DNA of 38,394 bases, from contig JAAVEB010000010.1 of NCBI GenBank assembly GCA_014801525.1, positions 17,544 through 55,937 of the forward strand, read 5' to 3'. Source of the stretch: Bacteroides sp. GTDB lineage: Bacteria > Bacteroidota > Bacteroidia > Bacteroidales > Muribaculaceae. A program made the position numbers and the translations under genes. The number at the start of each line of letters is the position of its first letter. Position 1 is the stretch's first letter. Below are positions 9,071 to 17,913 of this stretch, in pieces. Below the pieces are notes generated by a model. It was not told the DNA's origin, did not search any database, and worked only from the letters and a program-made list of their open reading frames with translations.

Positions 9071-10051
9071 ATGTCACAGATTAAGACCGTGGGCATCCTC
9101 ACCTCAGGAGGTGACGCGCCGGGAATGAATGCGGCAATCCGCGCCGTAACCCGTTCAGCAATCTACAGCGGACTAAAAGTTAAAGGTATCTATCGCGGAT
9201 ACCGAGGTCTTATAACTGACGAAATCGTTGATTTCAAGACTCAGAACGTATCGAATATAATCCAAATGGGCGGCACCATCCTGAAGACCGCGCGCTGCAA
9301 GGAGTTTGAAACTCCCGAAGGACGCCAGCTCGCCTATGACACCCTGAAACAGCACGAAATCGACTCGCTCGTGGTGATAGGCGGTGACGGATCTCTGACA
9401 GGAGCGAGAATTTTCGCCAGCGAGTTCAATCTGCCCATAATAGGACTTCCCGGCACCATCGACAATGACCTCTATGGCACCGATAAGACAATAGGATATG
9501 ACACCGCGCTCAACACCATCATGGAGTGTGTCGACAAAATCCGCGACACCGCCACCAGCCACGAGCGCCTGTTCTTCATCGAGGTTATGGGCCGCGACGC
9601 CGGCTTCCTCGCCCTCAATGGAGCCATCGCTTCAGGCGCCGAGGCGGCGATTATCCCCGAAATATCAACTCAGGTCGACCAGCTCGCCGAGCTGATCCAG
9701 AACGGATTCCGCAAGAGCAAGAACTCATCGATAGTGCTTGTTGCCGAAAGCCCCGTGACCGGTGGAGCGATGGGACTCGCCGAACGCGTGAAAAACGAAT
9801 ATCCCGGCTATGACGTGCGCGTTTCAATCCTGGGACACCTTCAGCGAGGAGGCTCGCCGACAGCCGCCGACCGCATTCTCGCATCACGTCTCGGTTCAGC
9901 AGCGATCGACGCGCTCCTTGAAGACCAGCGAAACGTGATGATAGGCATCCGCAACGACGAAATCGTCTATGTTCCGTTCAGCAAAGCTATCAAGAACGAC
10001 AAGCCTATCAAACCCGAACTGATTGACACCCTGCGTCGACTCTCTATCTAA
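9071..10051 (+). CDS. pfkA: ATP-dependent 6-phosphofructokinase
   Basis: Phosphorylates fructose 6-phosphate to fructose 1,6-bisphosphate, the committed step of glycolysis. The 326 residues match the bacterial PfkA length and show the ATP loop [31 protein letters not shown], the catalytic segment [20 protein letters not shown], the substrate loop [12 protein letters not shown], and [20 protein letters not shown]. Glycine is present both in GGDGS and after IDNDLY, the two places where PPi-dependent enzymes carry Asp and Lys, so ATP is the likely phosphate donor. The gene has its own promoter and a strong hairpin terminator right after its stop, so it is probably monocistronic. Confidence 0.97.
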   Translation: MSQIKTVGILTSGGDAPGMNAAIRAVTRSAIYSGLKVKGIYRGYRGLITDEIVDFKTQNVSNIIQMGGTILKTARCKEFETPEGRQLAYDTLKQHEIDSLVVIGGDGSLTGARIFASEFNLPIIGLPGTIDNDLYGTDKTIGYDTALNTIMECVDKIRDTATSHERLFFIEVMGRDAGFLALNGAIASGAEAAIIPEISTQVDQLAELIQNGFRKSKNSSIVLVAESPVTGGAMGLAERVKNEYPGYDVRVSILGHLQRGGSPTAADRILASRLGSAAIDALLEDQRNVMIGIRNDEIVYVPFSKAIKNDKPIKPELIDTLRRLSI

Positions 10052-10058
10052 AAAAACA

Positions 10059-10100
10059 TCAAGGCTGAGAAAACGGGAATAAACGCTTTCTCAGCCTTGA
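10059..10100 (+). terminator. Terminator after pfkA
   Basis: A perfect 14-bp inverted repeat: TCAAGGCTGAGAAA at 10059-10072 and its complement at 10087-10100, with a 14-base loop. The run after the stem is ATATATAT and not a T tract, so termination may rely on the long stem; it starts 8 bases after the pfkA stop. Confidence 0.75.
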
Positions 10101-10137
10101 ATATATATCAATCTCCCCTCCTTAAATCTACCTCCTC

Positions 10138-11418
10138 ATGGAAAAACTGATGCAATACATCTGGCAACACCGTCTCTGGCAACCGCCCGAGATGAAAACC
10201 GCCGACGGCTCACGCATCAGAATCATTGACCCCGGAAGACTCAACACCGGCTCAGGTCCCGACTTCTTCAACGCCAAAATCAAAATAGGCGACCAGATGT
10301 GGGCGGGCGACATCGAGCTCCACGTGAGAGCAAGCGACTGGCACCGGCACAACCATCACACCGATCCGGCATACAACTCCGTGATACTTCATGTCGTGGC
10401 GAAAGACGACATGCCTATAAAGCGTCACGACGGCAACATAATCCCGCAGTTGAAAATGGATTGCAGCCCCGACTTCCGCACCCGCTATGACGCGCTTGTC
10501 AATCTCGCCGACCGTGACCTGCCCTGCTCACAGGAAATATCAACGATGGAGCCGATACATCTCCATTCGTGGCTCGACGCGCTCGCCTATGAGAGACTCT
10601 ATCAGAAAAGCGACCGCATAAGGGGCTACCTGAAGCACTTTGCAGGCGACTGGGAGTCGACCTGCTACGTGACTCTCGCGCGGGCTCTGGGATTTGGCGT
10701 CAACAGCGAACCGTTCGAGCGGCTTGCCCTGAGCCTCCCGCTGCAATTCATCGGCAAACATTCCGACTCTCAGCTCAGCATCGAAGCGCTGCTGTTCGGG
10801 CAAGCCGGATTTCTCGACAATCAGGAGAATCCCGACACTTACACTTCGCTATTAAAACAGGAATACGCATTTCTCGCCAACAAGTTTTCACTGACACCGC
10901 CGCAGTCACTCGGCTGGAAAATGGCTCGGATGCGTCCCCCTAACTTCCCTCACCGCCGCATAGCTTTTCTTGCCTCACTGCTTTTCGGCGGCTTCAAACT
11001 CATGTCGAAAATACTCGAAACGACATCGGTCGAGGAGATTCCCCGGCTGTTCTCCTCAGAGTTCGTGGGATACTGGGCGGCGCACTACACTTTCGGCGCC
11101 GCATCTGAAATCCCGGCTCCCTCCGCGCTGAGCCGCGCTTCAATATCGATTCTCGCCATCAACGCAGTCATCCCGCTGATGCACGCCTACTCAACGGCGA
11201 CCGACAACAGGGAGCTCACCGCCCGCGCCATATCGCTGTTTCAGGAACTGAAGCCCGAGAGCAACTCCATCGTGTCGCTGTTCACCTCGCGAGGAGTGGA
11301 GTGTCCCGACGCATGGACATCGCAGGCGCTCATTCAACTGCGCCGCGAATATTGCGAAGCGCGGAAATGCCTCTATTGCCGCATCGGGCACCGCATGTTG
11401 TCAAAATGCGCTAAATAA
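10138..11418 (+). CDS. DUF2851 family protein
   Basis: A 426-residue protein that I recognise as DUF2851, common in Bacteroidetes and of unknown function. The conserved N-terminal third shows LMQYIWQHRLWQPPEMKTAD, IIDPGRLNTGSGPDFFNAKI, MWAGDIELHVRASDWHRHNH and YNSVILHVVAKDD. The D (in GPDF), then E-x-H (in IELHV), spaced as a short beta hairpin, resemble the D...E-x-K core of PD-(D/E)XK nucleases with His in place of Lys; this is only a resemblance. The rest is mostly helical, and a CEARKCLYCRIG cysteine cluster (C-x5-C-x2-C) lies near the C-terminus. No signal peptide or membrane helix. It follows pfkA after a terminator, so it is probably transcribed separately, though no clear promoter box was found. 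Confidence 0.85.
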   Translation: MEKLMQYIWQHRLWQPPEMKTADGSRIRIIDPGRLNTGSGPDFFNAKIKIGDQMWAGDIELHVRASDWHRHNHHTDPAYNSVILHVVAKDDMPIKRHDGNIIPQLKMDCSPDFRTRYDALVNLADRDLPCSQEISTMEPIHLHSWLDALAYERLYQKSDRIRGYLKHFAGDWESTCYVTLARALGFGVNSEPFERLALSLPLQFIGKHSDSQLSIEALLFGQAGFLDNQENPDTYTSLLKQEYAFLANKFSLTPPQSLGWKMARMRPPNFPHRRIAFLASLLFGGFKLMSKILETTSVEEIPRLFSSEFVGYWAAHYTFGAASEIPAPSALSRASISILAINAVIPLMHAYSTATDNRELTARAISLFQELKPESNSIVSLFTSRGVECPDAWTSQALIQLRREYCEARKCLYCRIGHRMLSKCAK

Positions 11419-11441
11419 ACGCGCATCTCCACTTAAAAGCT

Positions 11442-11449
11442 TATCTTTG
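11442..11449 (+). promoter_or_regulatory. Promoter -7 box close to the muramidase start
   Basis: TATCTTTG, a full TAnnTTTG match, ends only 4 bases before the ATG at 11454. With a normal spacing the transcript would begin at about 11453, making the mRNA essentially leaderless. No good -33 TTTG was found, which lowers confidence. Confidence 0.5.
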
Positions 11450-11453
11450 CAAT

Positions 11454-12695
11454 ATGAAATTCAATACAATAAGACAATTCATATACCTGTTCATGCTTCT
11501 TGCCGCAGCGCCTCAAGCGACATCTTGCGGCTCACGCGTCACAGCGGAAACCGCCCACGAAGCTGAACCCGACACAGTTACAACATCCGAGCTACATCCC
11601 GGAGCGGCTCGAACCGATCTTTACAAGCCAATGCTTCAGGGAAAGCGGGTGGCTCTCCTTTCCAACCACACCGGAACCGTAGGCGACAAGCACACCGTCG
11701 ACGTGATGCTTGAAAACGGCATAAACGTGGTGACCCTGCTGTCGCCCGAACACGGATTCAGGGGAACCGCCGACGCCGGACAACACGTGAAAAGCGGCAT
11801 CGACGAAATAACCGGACTCCCGGTGAAATCCCTCTACTCGGGAGGCAAGCGCGGCATTCCTGCCGACGTTATGGACTCCATCGACGTGATAGCCGTTGAC
11901 CTGCAGGACGTGGGCGCCCGGTTCTACACCTATCACATCACTATGATCGAAGCGATGGAAGCGGCGGCAGCCCACGGCAAGAAAATCGTGGTGCTCGACC
12001 GCCCCAATCCTCTTGGCATGACCGTCGACGGACCGGTGCTCGACATGAAACTGAGAAGCGGAGTGGGCAGGATACCCGTCCCCGTGCTTCACGGACTCAC
12101 GATGGGCGAAATAGCCGGAATGGCAAACGGCGAAGGCTGGCTGAAGGACGGACTCAAAGCCGACCTCACCGTCATTCCCGTGGAGAACTACACCCATGCC
12201 ACCCGCTACGAGCTCCCCGTGGCACCGTCGCCTAATCTGCGCGACATGAAAGCGATCTACCTCTATCCGTCGCTATGCTACTTTGAGGGAACCACGGCAA
12301 GCGTGGGCAGAGGCACCGATTTCCCCTTCATGGCTTACGGACATCCGTCTATGCGCGACCGCGGATTTTCGTTCACGCCCAAGAGCATGGCAGGAGCGAA
12401 GAACCCGCCGCTGCTTGGCAAGTTGTGTCACGGCGTGGACCTGCGCGACGCGGACACCGACTCAATCATAGCCGCAGGTGTCGACCTGAGCTACATAATC
12501 GACGCCTACAACAACATGACCGCGGGTAAAACCACATTCTTCAACTCATTCTTCGACAAACTTATCGGCAATGAGCAGACTCGCAAAATGATTATCGCCG
12601 GAAAAACCGCCGAAGAAATCAAAGCGGGATGGCAAGCCGATGTCGATTCATTCAAAACACGCCGCGCGCCTTACCTTCTATATCCCTTACAATGA
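11454..12695 (+). CDS. NamZ-like exo-beta-N-acetylmuramidase (DUF1343/GH171), lipoprotein
   Basis: Matches the DUF1343/YbbC family, whose studied members (NamZ, GH171) cleave N-acetylmuramic acid from the non-reducing end of peptidoglycan fragments. The 413 residues contain the family blocks VALLSNHTGTVG, LLSPEHGFRGTADAGQ, VDLQDVGARFYTYH, VLDRPNPLG, PVAPSPNLRDM and LCYFEGTTASVGRGTDFPF, in the expected order. The N-terminus (KFNTIRQFIYLFMLLAAA) is a signal peptide ending in a loose lipobox ATSC with Cys25, so it should be a periplasm-facing lipoprotein. Its stop overlaps the symporter start by 4 bases (ATGA), so the two are translationally coupled, which suggests that the released sugar is taken up by that symporter. 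Activity and substrate are inferred from the family. Confidence 0.9.
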   Translation: MKFNTIRQFIYLFMLLAAAPQATSCGSRVTAETAHEAEPDTVTTSELHPGAARTDLYKPMLQGKRVALLSNHTGTVGDKHTVDVMLENGINVVTLLSPEHGFRGTADAGQHVKSGIDEITGLPVKSLYSGGKRGIPADVMDSIDVIAVDLQDVGARFYTYHITMIEAMEAAAAHGKKIVVLDRPNPLGMTVDGPVLDMKLRSGVGRIPVPVLHGLTMGEIAGMANGEGWLKDGLKADLTVIPVENYTHATRYELPVAPSPNLRDMKAIYLYPSLCYFEGTTASVGRGTDFPFMAYGHPSMRDRGFSFTPKSMAGAKNPPLLGKLCHGVDLRDADTDSIIAAGVDLSYIIDAYNNMTAGKTTFFNSFFDKLIGNEQTRKMIIAGKTAEEIKAGWQADVDSFKTRRAPYLLYPLQ

Positions 12696-14170
12696 CCCCG
12701 TCGACAATACTTATCGCATTTTTCGCTTATGTGGCTGTCATCATCGCCATCAGCTGGCTTTCATCACGAAGCACCGACAACAACGGCTTTTTCACCGGCA
12801 ACCGCCGCGCTCCCTGGCCTGTGGTGGCAATAGCCACTGTGGGAGCGGCAATTTCAGGAGTGACTTTCATCAGCGTGCCGGGCATGGTCGCCGACAAAGG
12901 GCTGAGCTACCTTCAGATGGTGCTCGGCTTCATCGTGGGCTATGCCGTGATCGCCTTTCTGCTCGTGCCGCTGTTTTATCGCCGCAACCTGATTTCGATC
13001 TACGGCTATCTCGGGGAACGCTTCGGGATGAACACCTATCGCACCGGCGCCTGGTTTTTCTTCGTGTCGAAAATGCTTGGAGCCTCGGTGCGCTTCTTCG
13101 TGGTGTGCATAGTTCTCCAGACTCTTGTGTGCGAGCCGCTCGGCATTCCCTTCTGGGTCAACGTGACGGCTACCGTGGCGTTGGTGTGGCTCTACACGTT
13201 CCGCGGAGGGGTCAAGTCACTGATATGGACCGACGCGTTCAAGAGCTTCTGTCTTGTCGTCTCGGCAGCGTTATGCGTCTATTTCATAGCCGCCAACCTC
13301 CACCTCACGGGCTCCGGGCTATACCGCGCGGTGACCGAGCATGAATCGTTTCGCATCTTCTATTTTGACGACCCGGCACGCGGAACCTACTTCTGGAAGC
13401 AGTTCATAGCCGGAATATTCATGGCTATCGCCATCAACGGTCTTGACCAAGACATGATGCAACGCCATCTTGCTTGCCGCGACTCCCTTTCAAGCCAAAA
13501 GAACATGATAACGAGCGGAATAATGCAGTTCTTCGTGATAGGGCTGTTCCTCATTCTCGGAATCATGCTCGTCATCTACATCGACCGCATGCCGGGATTG
13601 GAGATGCCCGAGAAAAGCGATGAGATATTCGGTCTCGTCGCCGCCCACCCCTCACTGCCGCCGGCGGTGGGCGTAATGTTCATCATCGGGCTTGTCGCTG
13701 CCGCTTATTCGGCGGCGGGCTCGGCAATGGTTTCGCTCACCACCTCATTCTCGGTCGACATCCTCAACGCCACGTCAAAAGATGAATCGCGGCTCGCCTC
13801 GACACGCAAGCTCGTCCACGCAGCCATGGCGCTGACAATGGCAGGGGTAATCATCATTTTCTACATGATAAGCGAGGAGGATGCCATCAGCGCCGTCTAC
13901 ACCCTCGCCTCCTACACTTACGGTCCCATCCTGGGGCTGTTCACATTCGGCATGTTCTCGCGCCGCCAGGTGTATGACCGCATGGTGCCGCCGGTGTGCG
14001 TAGCCGCGCCGCTTCTGTGCATGGCTATAAAGTCATGGCTTCACAGCTCCTTCAGCTACGAGATGAGTTTTGAATTGCTACTTCTTAACGCCCTGCTCAC
14101 TTGCTTGGGGCTCACGATATTTTCACGCAAACCACAATCAGTCACGGCATCATGGCAAGAGAAAATCTGA
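12692..14170 (+). CDS. Sodium:solute symporter (SSS family), candidate amino-sugar/MurNAc importer
   Basis: 492 residues from the ATG at 12692, with about 13 membrane segments, typical of SSS transporters. Family features are STDNNGFFTGNRRAPWPVVA near the start, GAAISGVTFISVPGMVADKG (first unwound helix region), the conserved YLGERFG, a long TM6 stretch near INGLDQDMMQRHLACRD, and GLVAAAYSAAGSAMVSLTTS, whose paired Ser residues fit the sodium site. The frame is open further upstream, but the 4-base overlap with the preceding stop and the family length favour this start. Coupling to a NamZ-like muramidase points to import of N-acetylmuramic acid or a related sugar; sodium symporters of such sugars are known in Bacteroidetes that lack a PTS. 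Substrate is inference. Confidence 0.88.
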   Translation: MTPSTILIAFFAYVAVIIAISWLSSRSTDNNGFFTGNRRAPWPVVAIATVGAAISGVTFISVPGMVADKGLSYLQMVLGFIVGYAVIAFLLVPLFYRRNLISIYGYLGERFGMNTYRTGAWFFFVSKMLGASVRFFVVCIVLQTLVCEPLGIPFWVNVTATVALVWLYTFRGGVKSLIWTDAFKSFCLVVSAALCVYFIAANLHLTGSGLYRAVTEHESFRIFYFDDPARGTYFWKQFIAGIFMAIAINGLDQDMMQRHLACRDSLSSQKNMITSGIMQFFVIGLFLILGIMLVIYIDRMPGLEMPEKSDEIFGLVAAHPSLPPAVGVMFIIGLVAAAYSAAGSAMVSLTTSFSVDILNATSKDESRLASTRKLVHAAMALTMAGVIIIFYMISEEDAISAVYTLASYTYGPILGLFTFGMFSRRQVYDRMVPPVCVAAPLLCMAIKSWLHSSFSYEMSFELLLLNALLTCLGLTIFSRKPQSVTASWQEKI

Positions 14171-15078
14171 CCCGCTATCTATGGATTATCGACACAATCC
14201 GCGCCTATGGCAGTATTTCCCGCGAAGAGATGAGCCGGCTGTGGGAACGCTCGGCACTGTCCAACGGACGTCCGATGGCTCGACGCACATTCTATAATGA
14301 CCGCGCTTCGATCGAGTCGATATTCGGCATCACGATCCAGTGCAATTCAGCCACCTATGAATATTATATCGAGAGCACCAACGAGCATCAGACCAATGCG
14401 ATGAACTGGCTGCTCAACTCCGCGTCGATAGGCAATGTGATCAGCGGAACCCAGGAAATAGGACACAAGATTTTTCTTGAAGAAGCGCCGTCATCCCACG
14501 AAAATCTCCCCATAATAGTCGAGGCGCTGAAACAGAACTGCCCCGTGACATTCACCTATCAATCATATTCACGCATCAATCCGAGCCGTGACAACCAGCT
14601 TGAGCCCTACTTCCTGAAATTTTTCAAGCAAAGGTGGTATATTACCGGCAGAAACGTGAAAAGCAACACGCTGCGCACCTATGCCCTTGAACGAATGAGC
14701 GAGATTACGATGGTCAACGCCCCTTTCAACGTTCCCGAAGATTTCAACGCCGAGGACTACATACGCCACAGCTACGGAATCATCTTTGACGAGGGGAGCG
14801 TGAAAAACGTGGCGATACGCACCGATTCCCGACAGGCGAAATACCTGAGGTCAGTTCCGCTGCATCACTCTCAGCGCGAAACCCTCCACGACTCTTACTC
14901 GGTGTTCTATTACCAGTTGAAAATCACCCCCGACTTCCTGCAGGAGCTCTTGTCCTACGGACCGAAAATCACCGTTCTCAATCCGCCTGAATTGAGAGCG
15001 ATGATAATAACCTCGCTGCAAGAGTCGCTCAATAATTACAAGGATTTCCCCGAGGCAAAGATGCCTCACGATCAGTGA
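14152..15078 (+). CDS. WYL-domain transcriptional regulator
   Basis: 308 residues from the ATG at 14152 (MARENLTRYLWIIDTIRAYG). The N-terminal about 70 residues form a winged helix (REEMSRLWERSALSN, MARRTFYNDRASIESIF). The middle holds the WYL domain (about 145-215): ALKQNCPVTFTYQSYSR, LEPYFLKFFKQRWYITGRN and TYALERMSEI, in which the usual W-Y-L core reads R-W-Y-I. A C-terminal extension domain (about 220-300) follows. WYL proteins sense small ligands or nucleic acids and control nearby genes. The start overlaps the symporter end by 19 bases, so it may be a local regulator of the muramidase-symporter cassette. Its stop overlaps the polA stop on the other strand by 7 bases. Confidence 0.88.
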   Translation: MARENLTRYLWIIDTIRAYGSISREEMSRLWERSALSNGRPMARRTFYNDRASIESIFGITIQCNSATYEYYIESTNEHQTNAMNWLLNSASIGNVISGTQEIGHKIFLEEAPSSHENLPIIVEALKQNCPVTFTYQSYSRINPSRDNQLEPYFLKFFKQRWYITGRNVKSNTLRTYALERMSEITMVNAPFNVPEDFNAEDYIRHSYGIIFDEGSVKNVAIRTDSRQAKYLRSVPLHHSQRETLHDSYSVFYYQLKITPDFLQELLSYGPKITVLNPPELRAMIITSLQESLNNYKDFPEAKMPHDQ

Positions 15079-17822
15079 GCTTCAAGCCAGTTTTCGCCTA
15101 CTCCCGCCGAAACTATCAGCGGCACCTTTCCGTCATAGGCACCCATCATGTCGCGCATCACTATCTCCTTCACGCGGTCGAGCTCATCGGGCACGACGTT
15201 GAACACGAGTTCGTCATGAACCTGCATTATCATCTTGCTCTTCAGCCCCTCGCGCTCAAAATCGCGGTACACGTTGACCATGGCGAGTTTTATAATGTCG
15301 GCGGCTGTTCCCTGAATAGGCGCGTTGACGGCATTGCGCTCGGCATAGCCCCTGACGACCGCATTGCGCGAATTGATTTCAGGCAACATCCTCTTGCGCC
15401 CCATCATCGTTGACACGTAGCCGTCCTGGCGAGCCTTTTCGATTGCCGCCTCGATATATTCTTTAATGTGGGGATAGGAACGGAAATATCCGTCTATCAG
15501 CTCTTTCGCCTCAAAACGCGGGATACGCAACCGCTGAGAAAGACCGAAAGCCGAGATTCCGTATATTATACCGAAATTAGCCGTCTTGGCTCGGCGGCGT
15601 TGCTCGTCGGTCACGTCAGCGATATTCTCATGATATATTTTTGCCGCGGTGGCGCGATGAATATCGGCATCGGAGATGAACGCCTCTATCATGTCTTTGT
15701 CGCCGCTTATATCGGCAATGAGGCGCAGTTCAATCTGAGAATAGTCAGCGCTAAGCAAGAGGTCGCCGCTGTCGGGGATAAACGCCCGGCGTATTTCGCG
15801 CCCCTCTTCAGTGCGGATCGGGATGTTCTGGAGGTTAGGGGCGGCTGATGATATTCGCCCTGTCGCAGTGACAGTCTGATTATAAGTGGTGTGAATCTTG
15901 CCCGTGCGCGGATTGATCAACAGCGGAAGCGCGTCGATATAGGTGGTGAGAAGTTTCTTCAATCCCCTGATGTCAAGAATAAGGTCGACTATGGGGTGAG
16001 CGTCACGATATTTCTCGAGCACCTCTTCGGTGGTCGAATAGGCGCCTCGCTTGGTCTTCTTGGCGTTGGAATCGAGTTTAAGACGGTCGAAAAGCACCTC
16101 ACCCACCTGGGTGGGAGAACTTATGTTGAATTTTCCTCCGGCAAGCTCATAGGCGCGAGCCTCCATCGAATGAAGTTTTCCGGTGAACTTCTCCGACAAT
16201 TCCGCCAGGACACCCACATTTACTCTCACGCCGGTCCACTCCATGTCGGCAAGCACTTTGATCAGCGGCAGCTCTATGTCGTCCATCAGGCGGTCAAGAT
16301 CCTGCTCTTTAAGCAAAGCCGACAGCCTATCGTGGAGCCTGATGGAGACATCGGCAATCTCACACATTCGCTGAATCTCCTCCTCGGCAGGAAGCGGCTC
16401 GCCCTTTTTGCGTATCTTGTCGTCGGCGTCATAGTCGATGGTGTTGTAGTCGAGATAAGCCGCCGCCACCCTCGGCAAGGCGTGGTTCATTTCAGGCTCA
16501 AGCAGATAATGAGCCACCGAAGTGTCATAGTAAGGAGCCGACAGTTCCACCCCTTCCCGGCGCAGCAATATTATTTCGCGTTTTATGTCGTGGCTTACAA
16601 TCATAGTGTTTCGCTGAGTGAACAGCGGAGCCAAAACCTCAACGACCTCTTTGCGGCGGTCAGCTTCAAGCGGCATTTTCACATATCGAGCCACTCCTCC
16701 GCAACAGCTCAGAGCTATCCCCTGCCATGTCGAAGTCATGTCCTCGCCTCCGGTGGCATAAGCCGCCACCCCCACACACTTTGCCCGCATCGTCTCGGCG
16801 ACAAAGGCGGCAAGCTCGCCGACATCGATGCGCCGATAGTCGGCTTTCATATCGGCAAGCGTCTTCTTCCTTACTTCCATGGGGGGCATCTCGTCGAAAA
16901 GCGACCCCATCAAAGCCGTCTCGGCAGTCTTCTTCTCAGCAGGCTCCTCAACATTCAGCCGCTTCAGGAATGTGCGGAACTCAAGTTCAGTGTATATGCG
17001 GCTCAATTCACCTTTGTCGGCATCTTGCCGGCGAAGCGAATCGACATCCATCCCTATCGGCGCGTCGGTGCATATCGTCGCGAGATATTTAGAAAAGCGT
17101 ATCTGCTCGGCATTGTTTATGACCTTGTTCTTCAGCGCTCCTTTCAGCTTGTCGGCGTTCTCTATAAGGTTTTCTATATTTCCCCATTCGCCTATAAGCT
17201 TCACCGCCGTTTTCTCGCCAACACCCGGACACCCCGGAATATTGTCGATGGCGTCACCTTCAAGGGCGAGCAAGTCTATAACCTGGATGGGCGATTCAAT
17301 TCCATATCTTTCACACACCTCCTTCGGACCTCTTATCTCAGCGTCATTTCCTCTGACTGAAGGCTTGTACATAAACGTGGAGTCAGTCACCAGCTGCCCG
17401 TAGTCCTTGTCGGGGGTCATCATATAGGTGGTGAAGTTCTCTTTTTCCGCCATGCGCGCCAAGGTTCCGATCACATCGTCGGCTTCATATCCCGGCACCT
17501 CCACGATGGGGATTCCGTTAGCCTTTATTATCTCCTTAATATAAGGTATAGAGAGCGTGATGTCCTCAGGCTGCTTGTCGCGCTGAGCTTTGTATTCGGG
17601 ATATGCCTCATGGCGGAAAGTGGGACCCGCCGGATCGAAACACACGGCGATGTGGGTGGGGTCATATTTTTTCAGCAACTCGTCGAGAGTGTTCACGAAC
17701 CCGAATATAGCCGACGTGTTGAATCCCTTTGATGTCATGCGGGGAGCGCGTATCAAAGCGTAGTAGGCACGATAGATCAAAGCGTAGGCATCAAGCAGAA
17801 AAAGAACTTTATCGTTCATCAT
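15072..17822 (-). CDS. polA: DNA polymerase I, proofreading domain apparently inactive
   Basis: Repair and Okazaki-fragment polymerase, 916 residues. Residues 1-300 form the 5' nuclease (FLLDAYALIYRAYYAL, MTPDKDYGQLV, GDAIDNIPGCPGVGEKTAVK). The polymerase half has motif A LLSADYSQIELRLIADIS, motif B RRRAKTANFGIIYGISAFGL and motif C MIMQVHDELVF, all intact. The domain between (about 340-510) aligns with the 3'-5' exonuclease, but the Exo I D-x-E position reads CVGVAAYATGG, the Exo II Asp is Glu in VSHDIKREII, and the Exo III Tyr/Asp pair is missing in RMCEIADVSIRL. Proofreading is therefore probably lost. Two adjacent ATGs (17822, 17819) and an upstream TTG are possible starts. The gene converges on the WYL gene with overlapping stops. 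Confidence 0.96.
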   Translation of the reverse strand: MMNDKVLFLLDAYALIYRAYYALIRAPRMTSKGFNTSAIFGFVNTLDELLKKYDPTHIAVCFDPAGPTFRHEAYPEYKAQRDKQPEDITLSIPYIKEIIKANGIPIVEVPGYEADDVIGTLARMAEKENFTTYMMTPDKDYGQLVTDSTFMYKPSVRGNDAEIRGPKEVCERYGIESPIQVIDLLALEGDAIDNIPGCPGVGEKTAVKLIGEWGNIENLIENADKLKGALKNKVINNAEQIRFSKYLATICTDAPIGMDVDSLRRQDADKGELSRIYTELEFRTFLKRLNVEEPAEKKTAETALMGSLFDEMPPMEVRKKTLADMKADYRRIDVGELAAFVAETMRAKCVGVAAYATGGEDMTSTWQGIALSCCGGVARYVKMPLEADRRKEVVEVLAPLFTQRNTMIVSHDIKREIILLRREGVELSAPYYDTSVAHYLLEPEMNHALPRVAAAYLDYNTIDYDADDKIRKKGEPLPAEEEIQRMCEIADVSIRLHDRLSALLKEQDLDRLMDDIELPLIKVLADMEWTGVRVNVGVLAELSEKFTGKLHSMEARAYELAGGKFNISSPTQVGEVLFDRLKLDSNAKKTKRGAYSTTEEVLEKYRDAHPIVDLILDIRGLKKLLTTYIDALPLLINPRTGKIHTTYNQTVTATGRISSAAPNLQNIPIRTEEGREIRRAFIPDSGDLLLSADYSQIELRLIADISGDKDMIEAFISDADIHRATAAKIYHENIADVTDEQRRRAKTANFGIIYGISAFGLSQRLRIPRFEAKELIDGYFRSYPHIKEYIEAAIEKARQDGYVSTMMGRKRMLPEINSRNAVVRGYAERNAVNAPIQGTAADIIKLAMVNVYRDFEREGLKSKMIMQVHDELVFNVVPDELDRVKEIVMRDMMGAYDGKVPLIVSAGVGENWLEAH

Positions 17823-17864
17823 AATCAATTTTTAATGGAGCATTCCACAATTTCAAAGCATAAA

Positions 17865-17897
17865 TTTAGATATAAATTATAACTTTTACTAATTTTG
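17865..17897 (+). promoter_or_regulatory. Promoter of the polyprenyl diphosphate synthase gene
   Basis: TAATTTTG at 17890-17897 is a full -7 match; a TTTA at 17865-17868, 21 bases upstream, may be a weak -33 box. Predicted start near 17901, leaving a leader of only about 13 bases before the ATG at 17914. Confidence 0.65.
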
Positions 17898-17913
17898 CAC
17901 CATAATTTAAGGC

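Noticed and set aside
12629..12691. Longer start for the symporter
   Set aside because: It lies wholly inside the muramidase gene in another frame; the ATGA overlap at 12692 gives the usual family N-terminus.
15891..17360. 489-residue plus-strand open frame opposite polA
   Set aside because: Antisense of a confident polA; composition is His/Arg-rich with no domain, a common shadow at this base composition.
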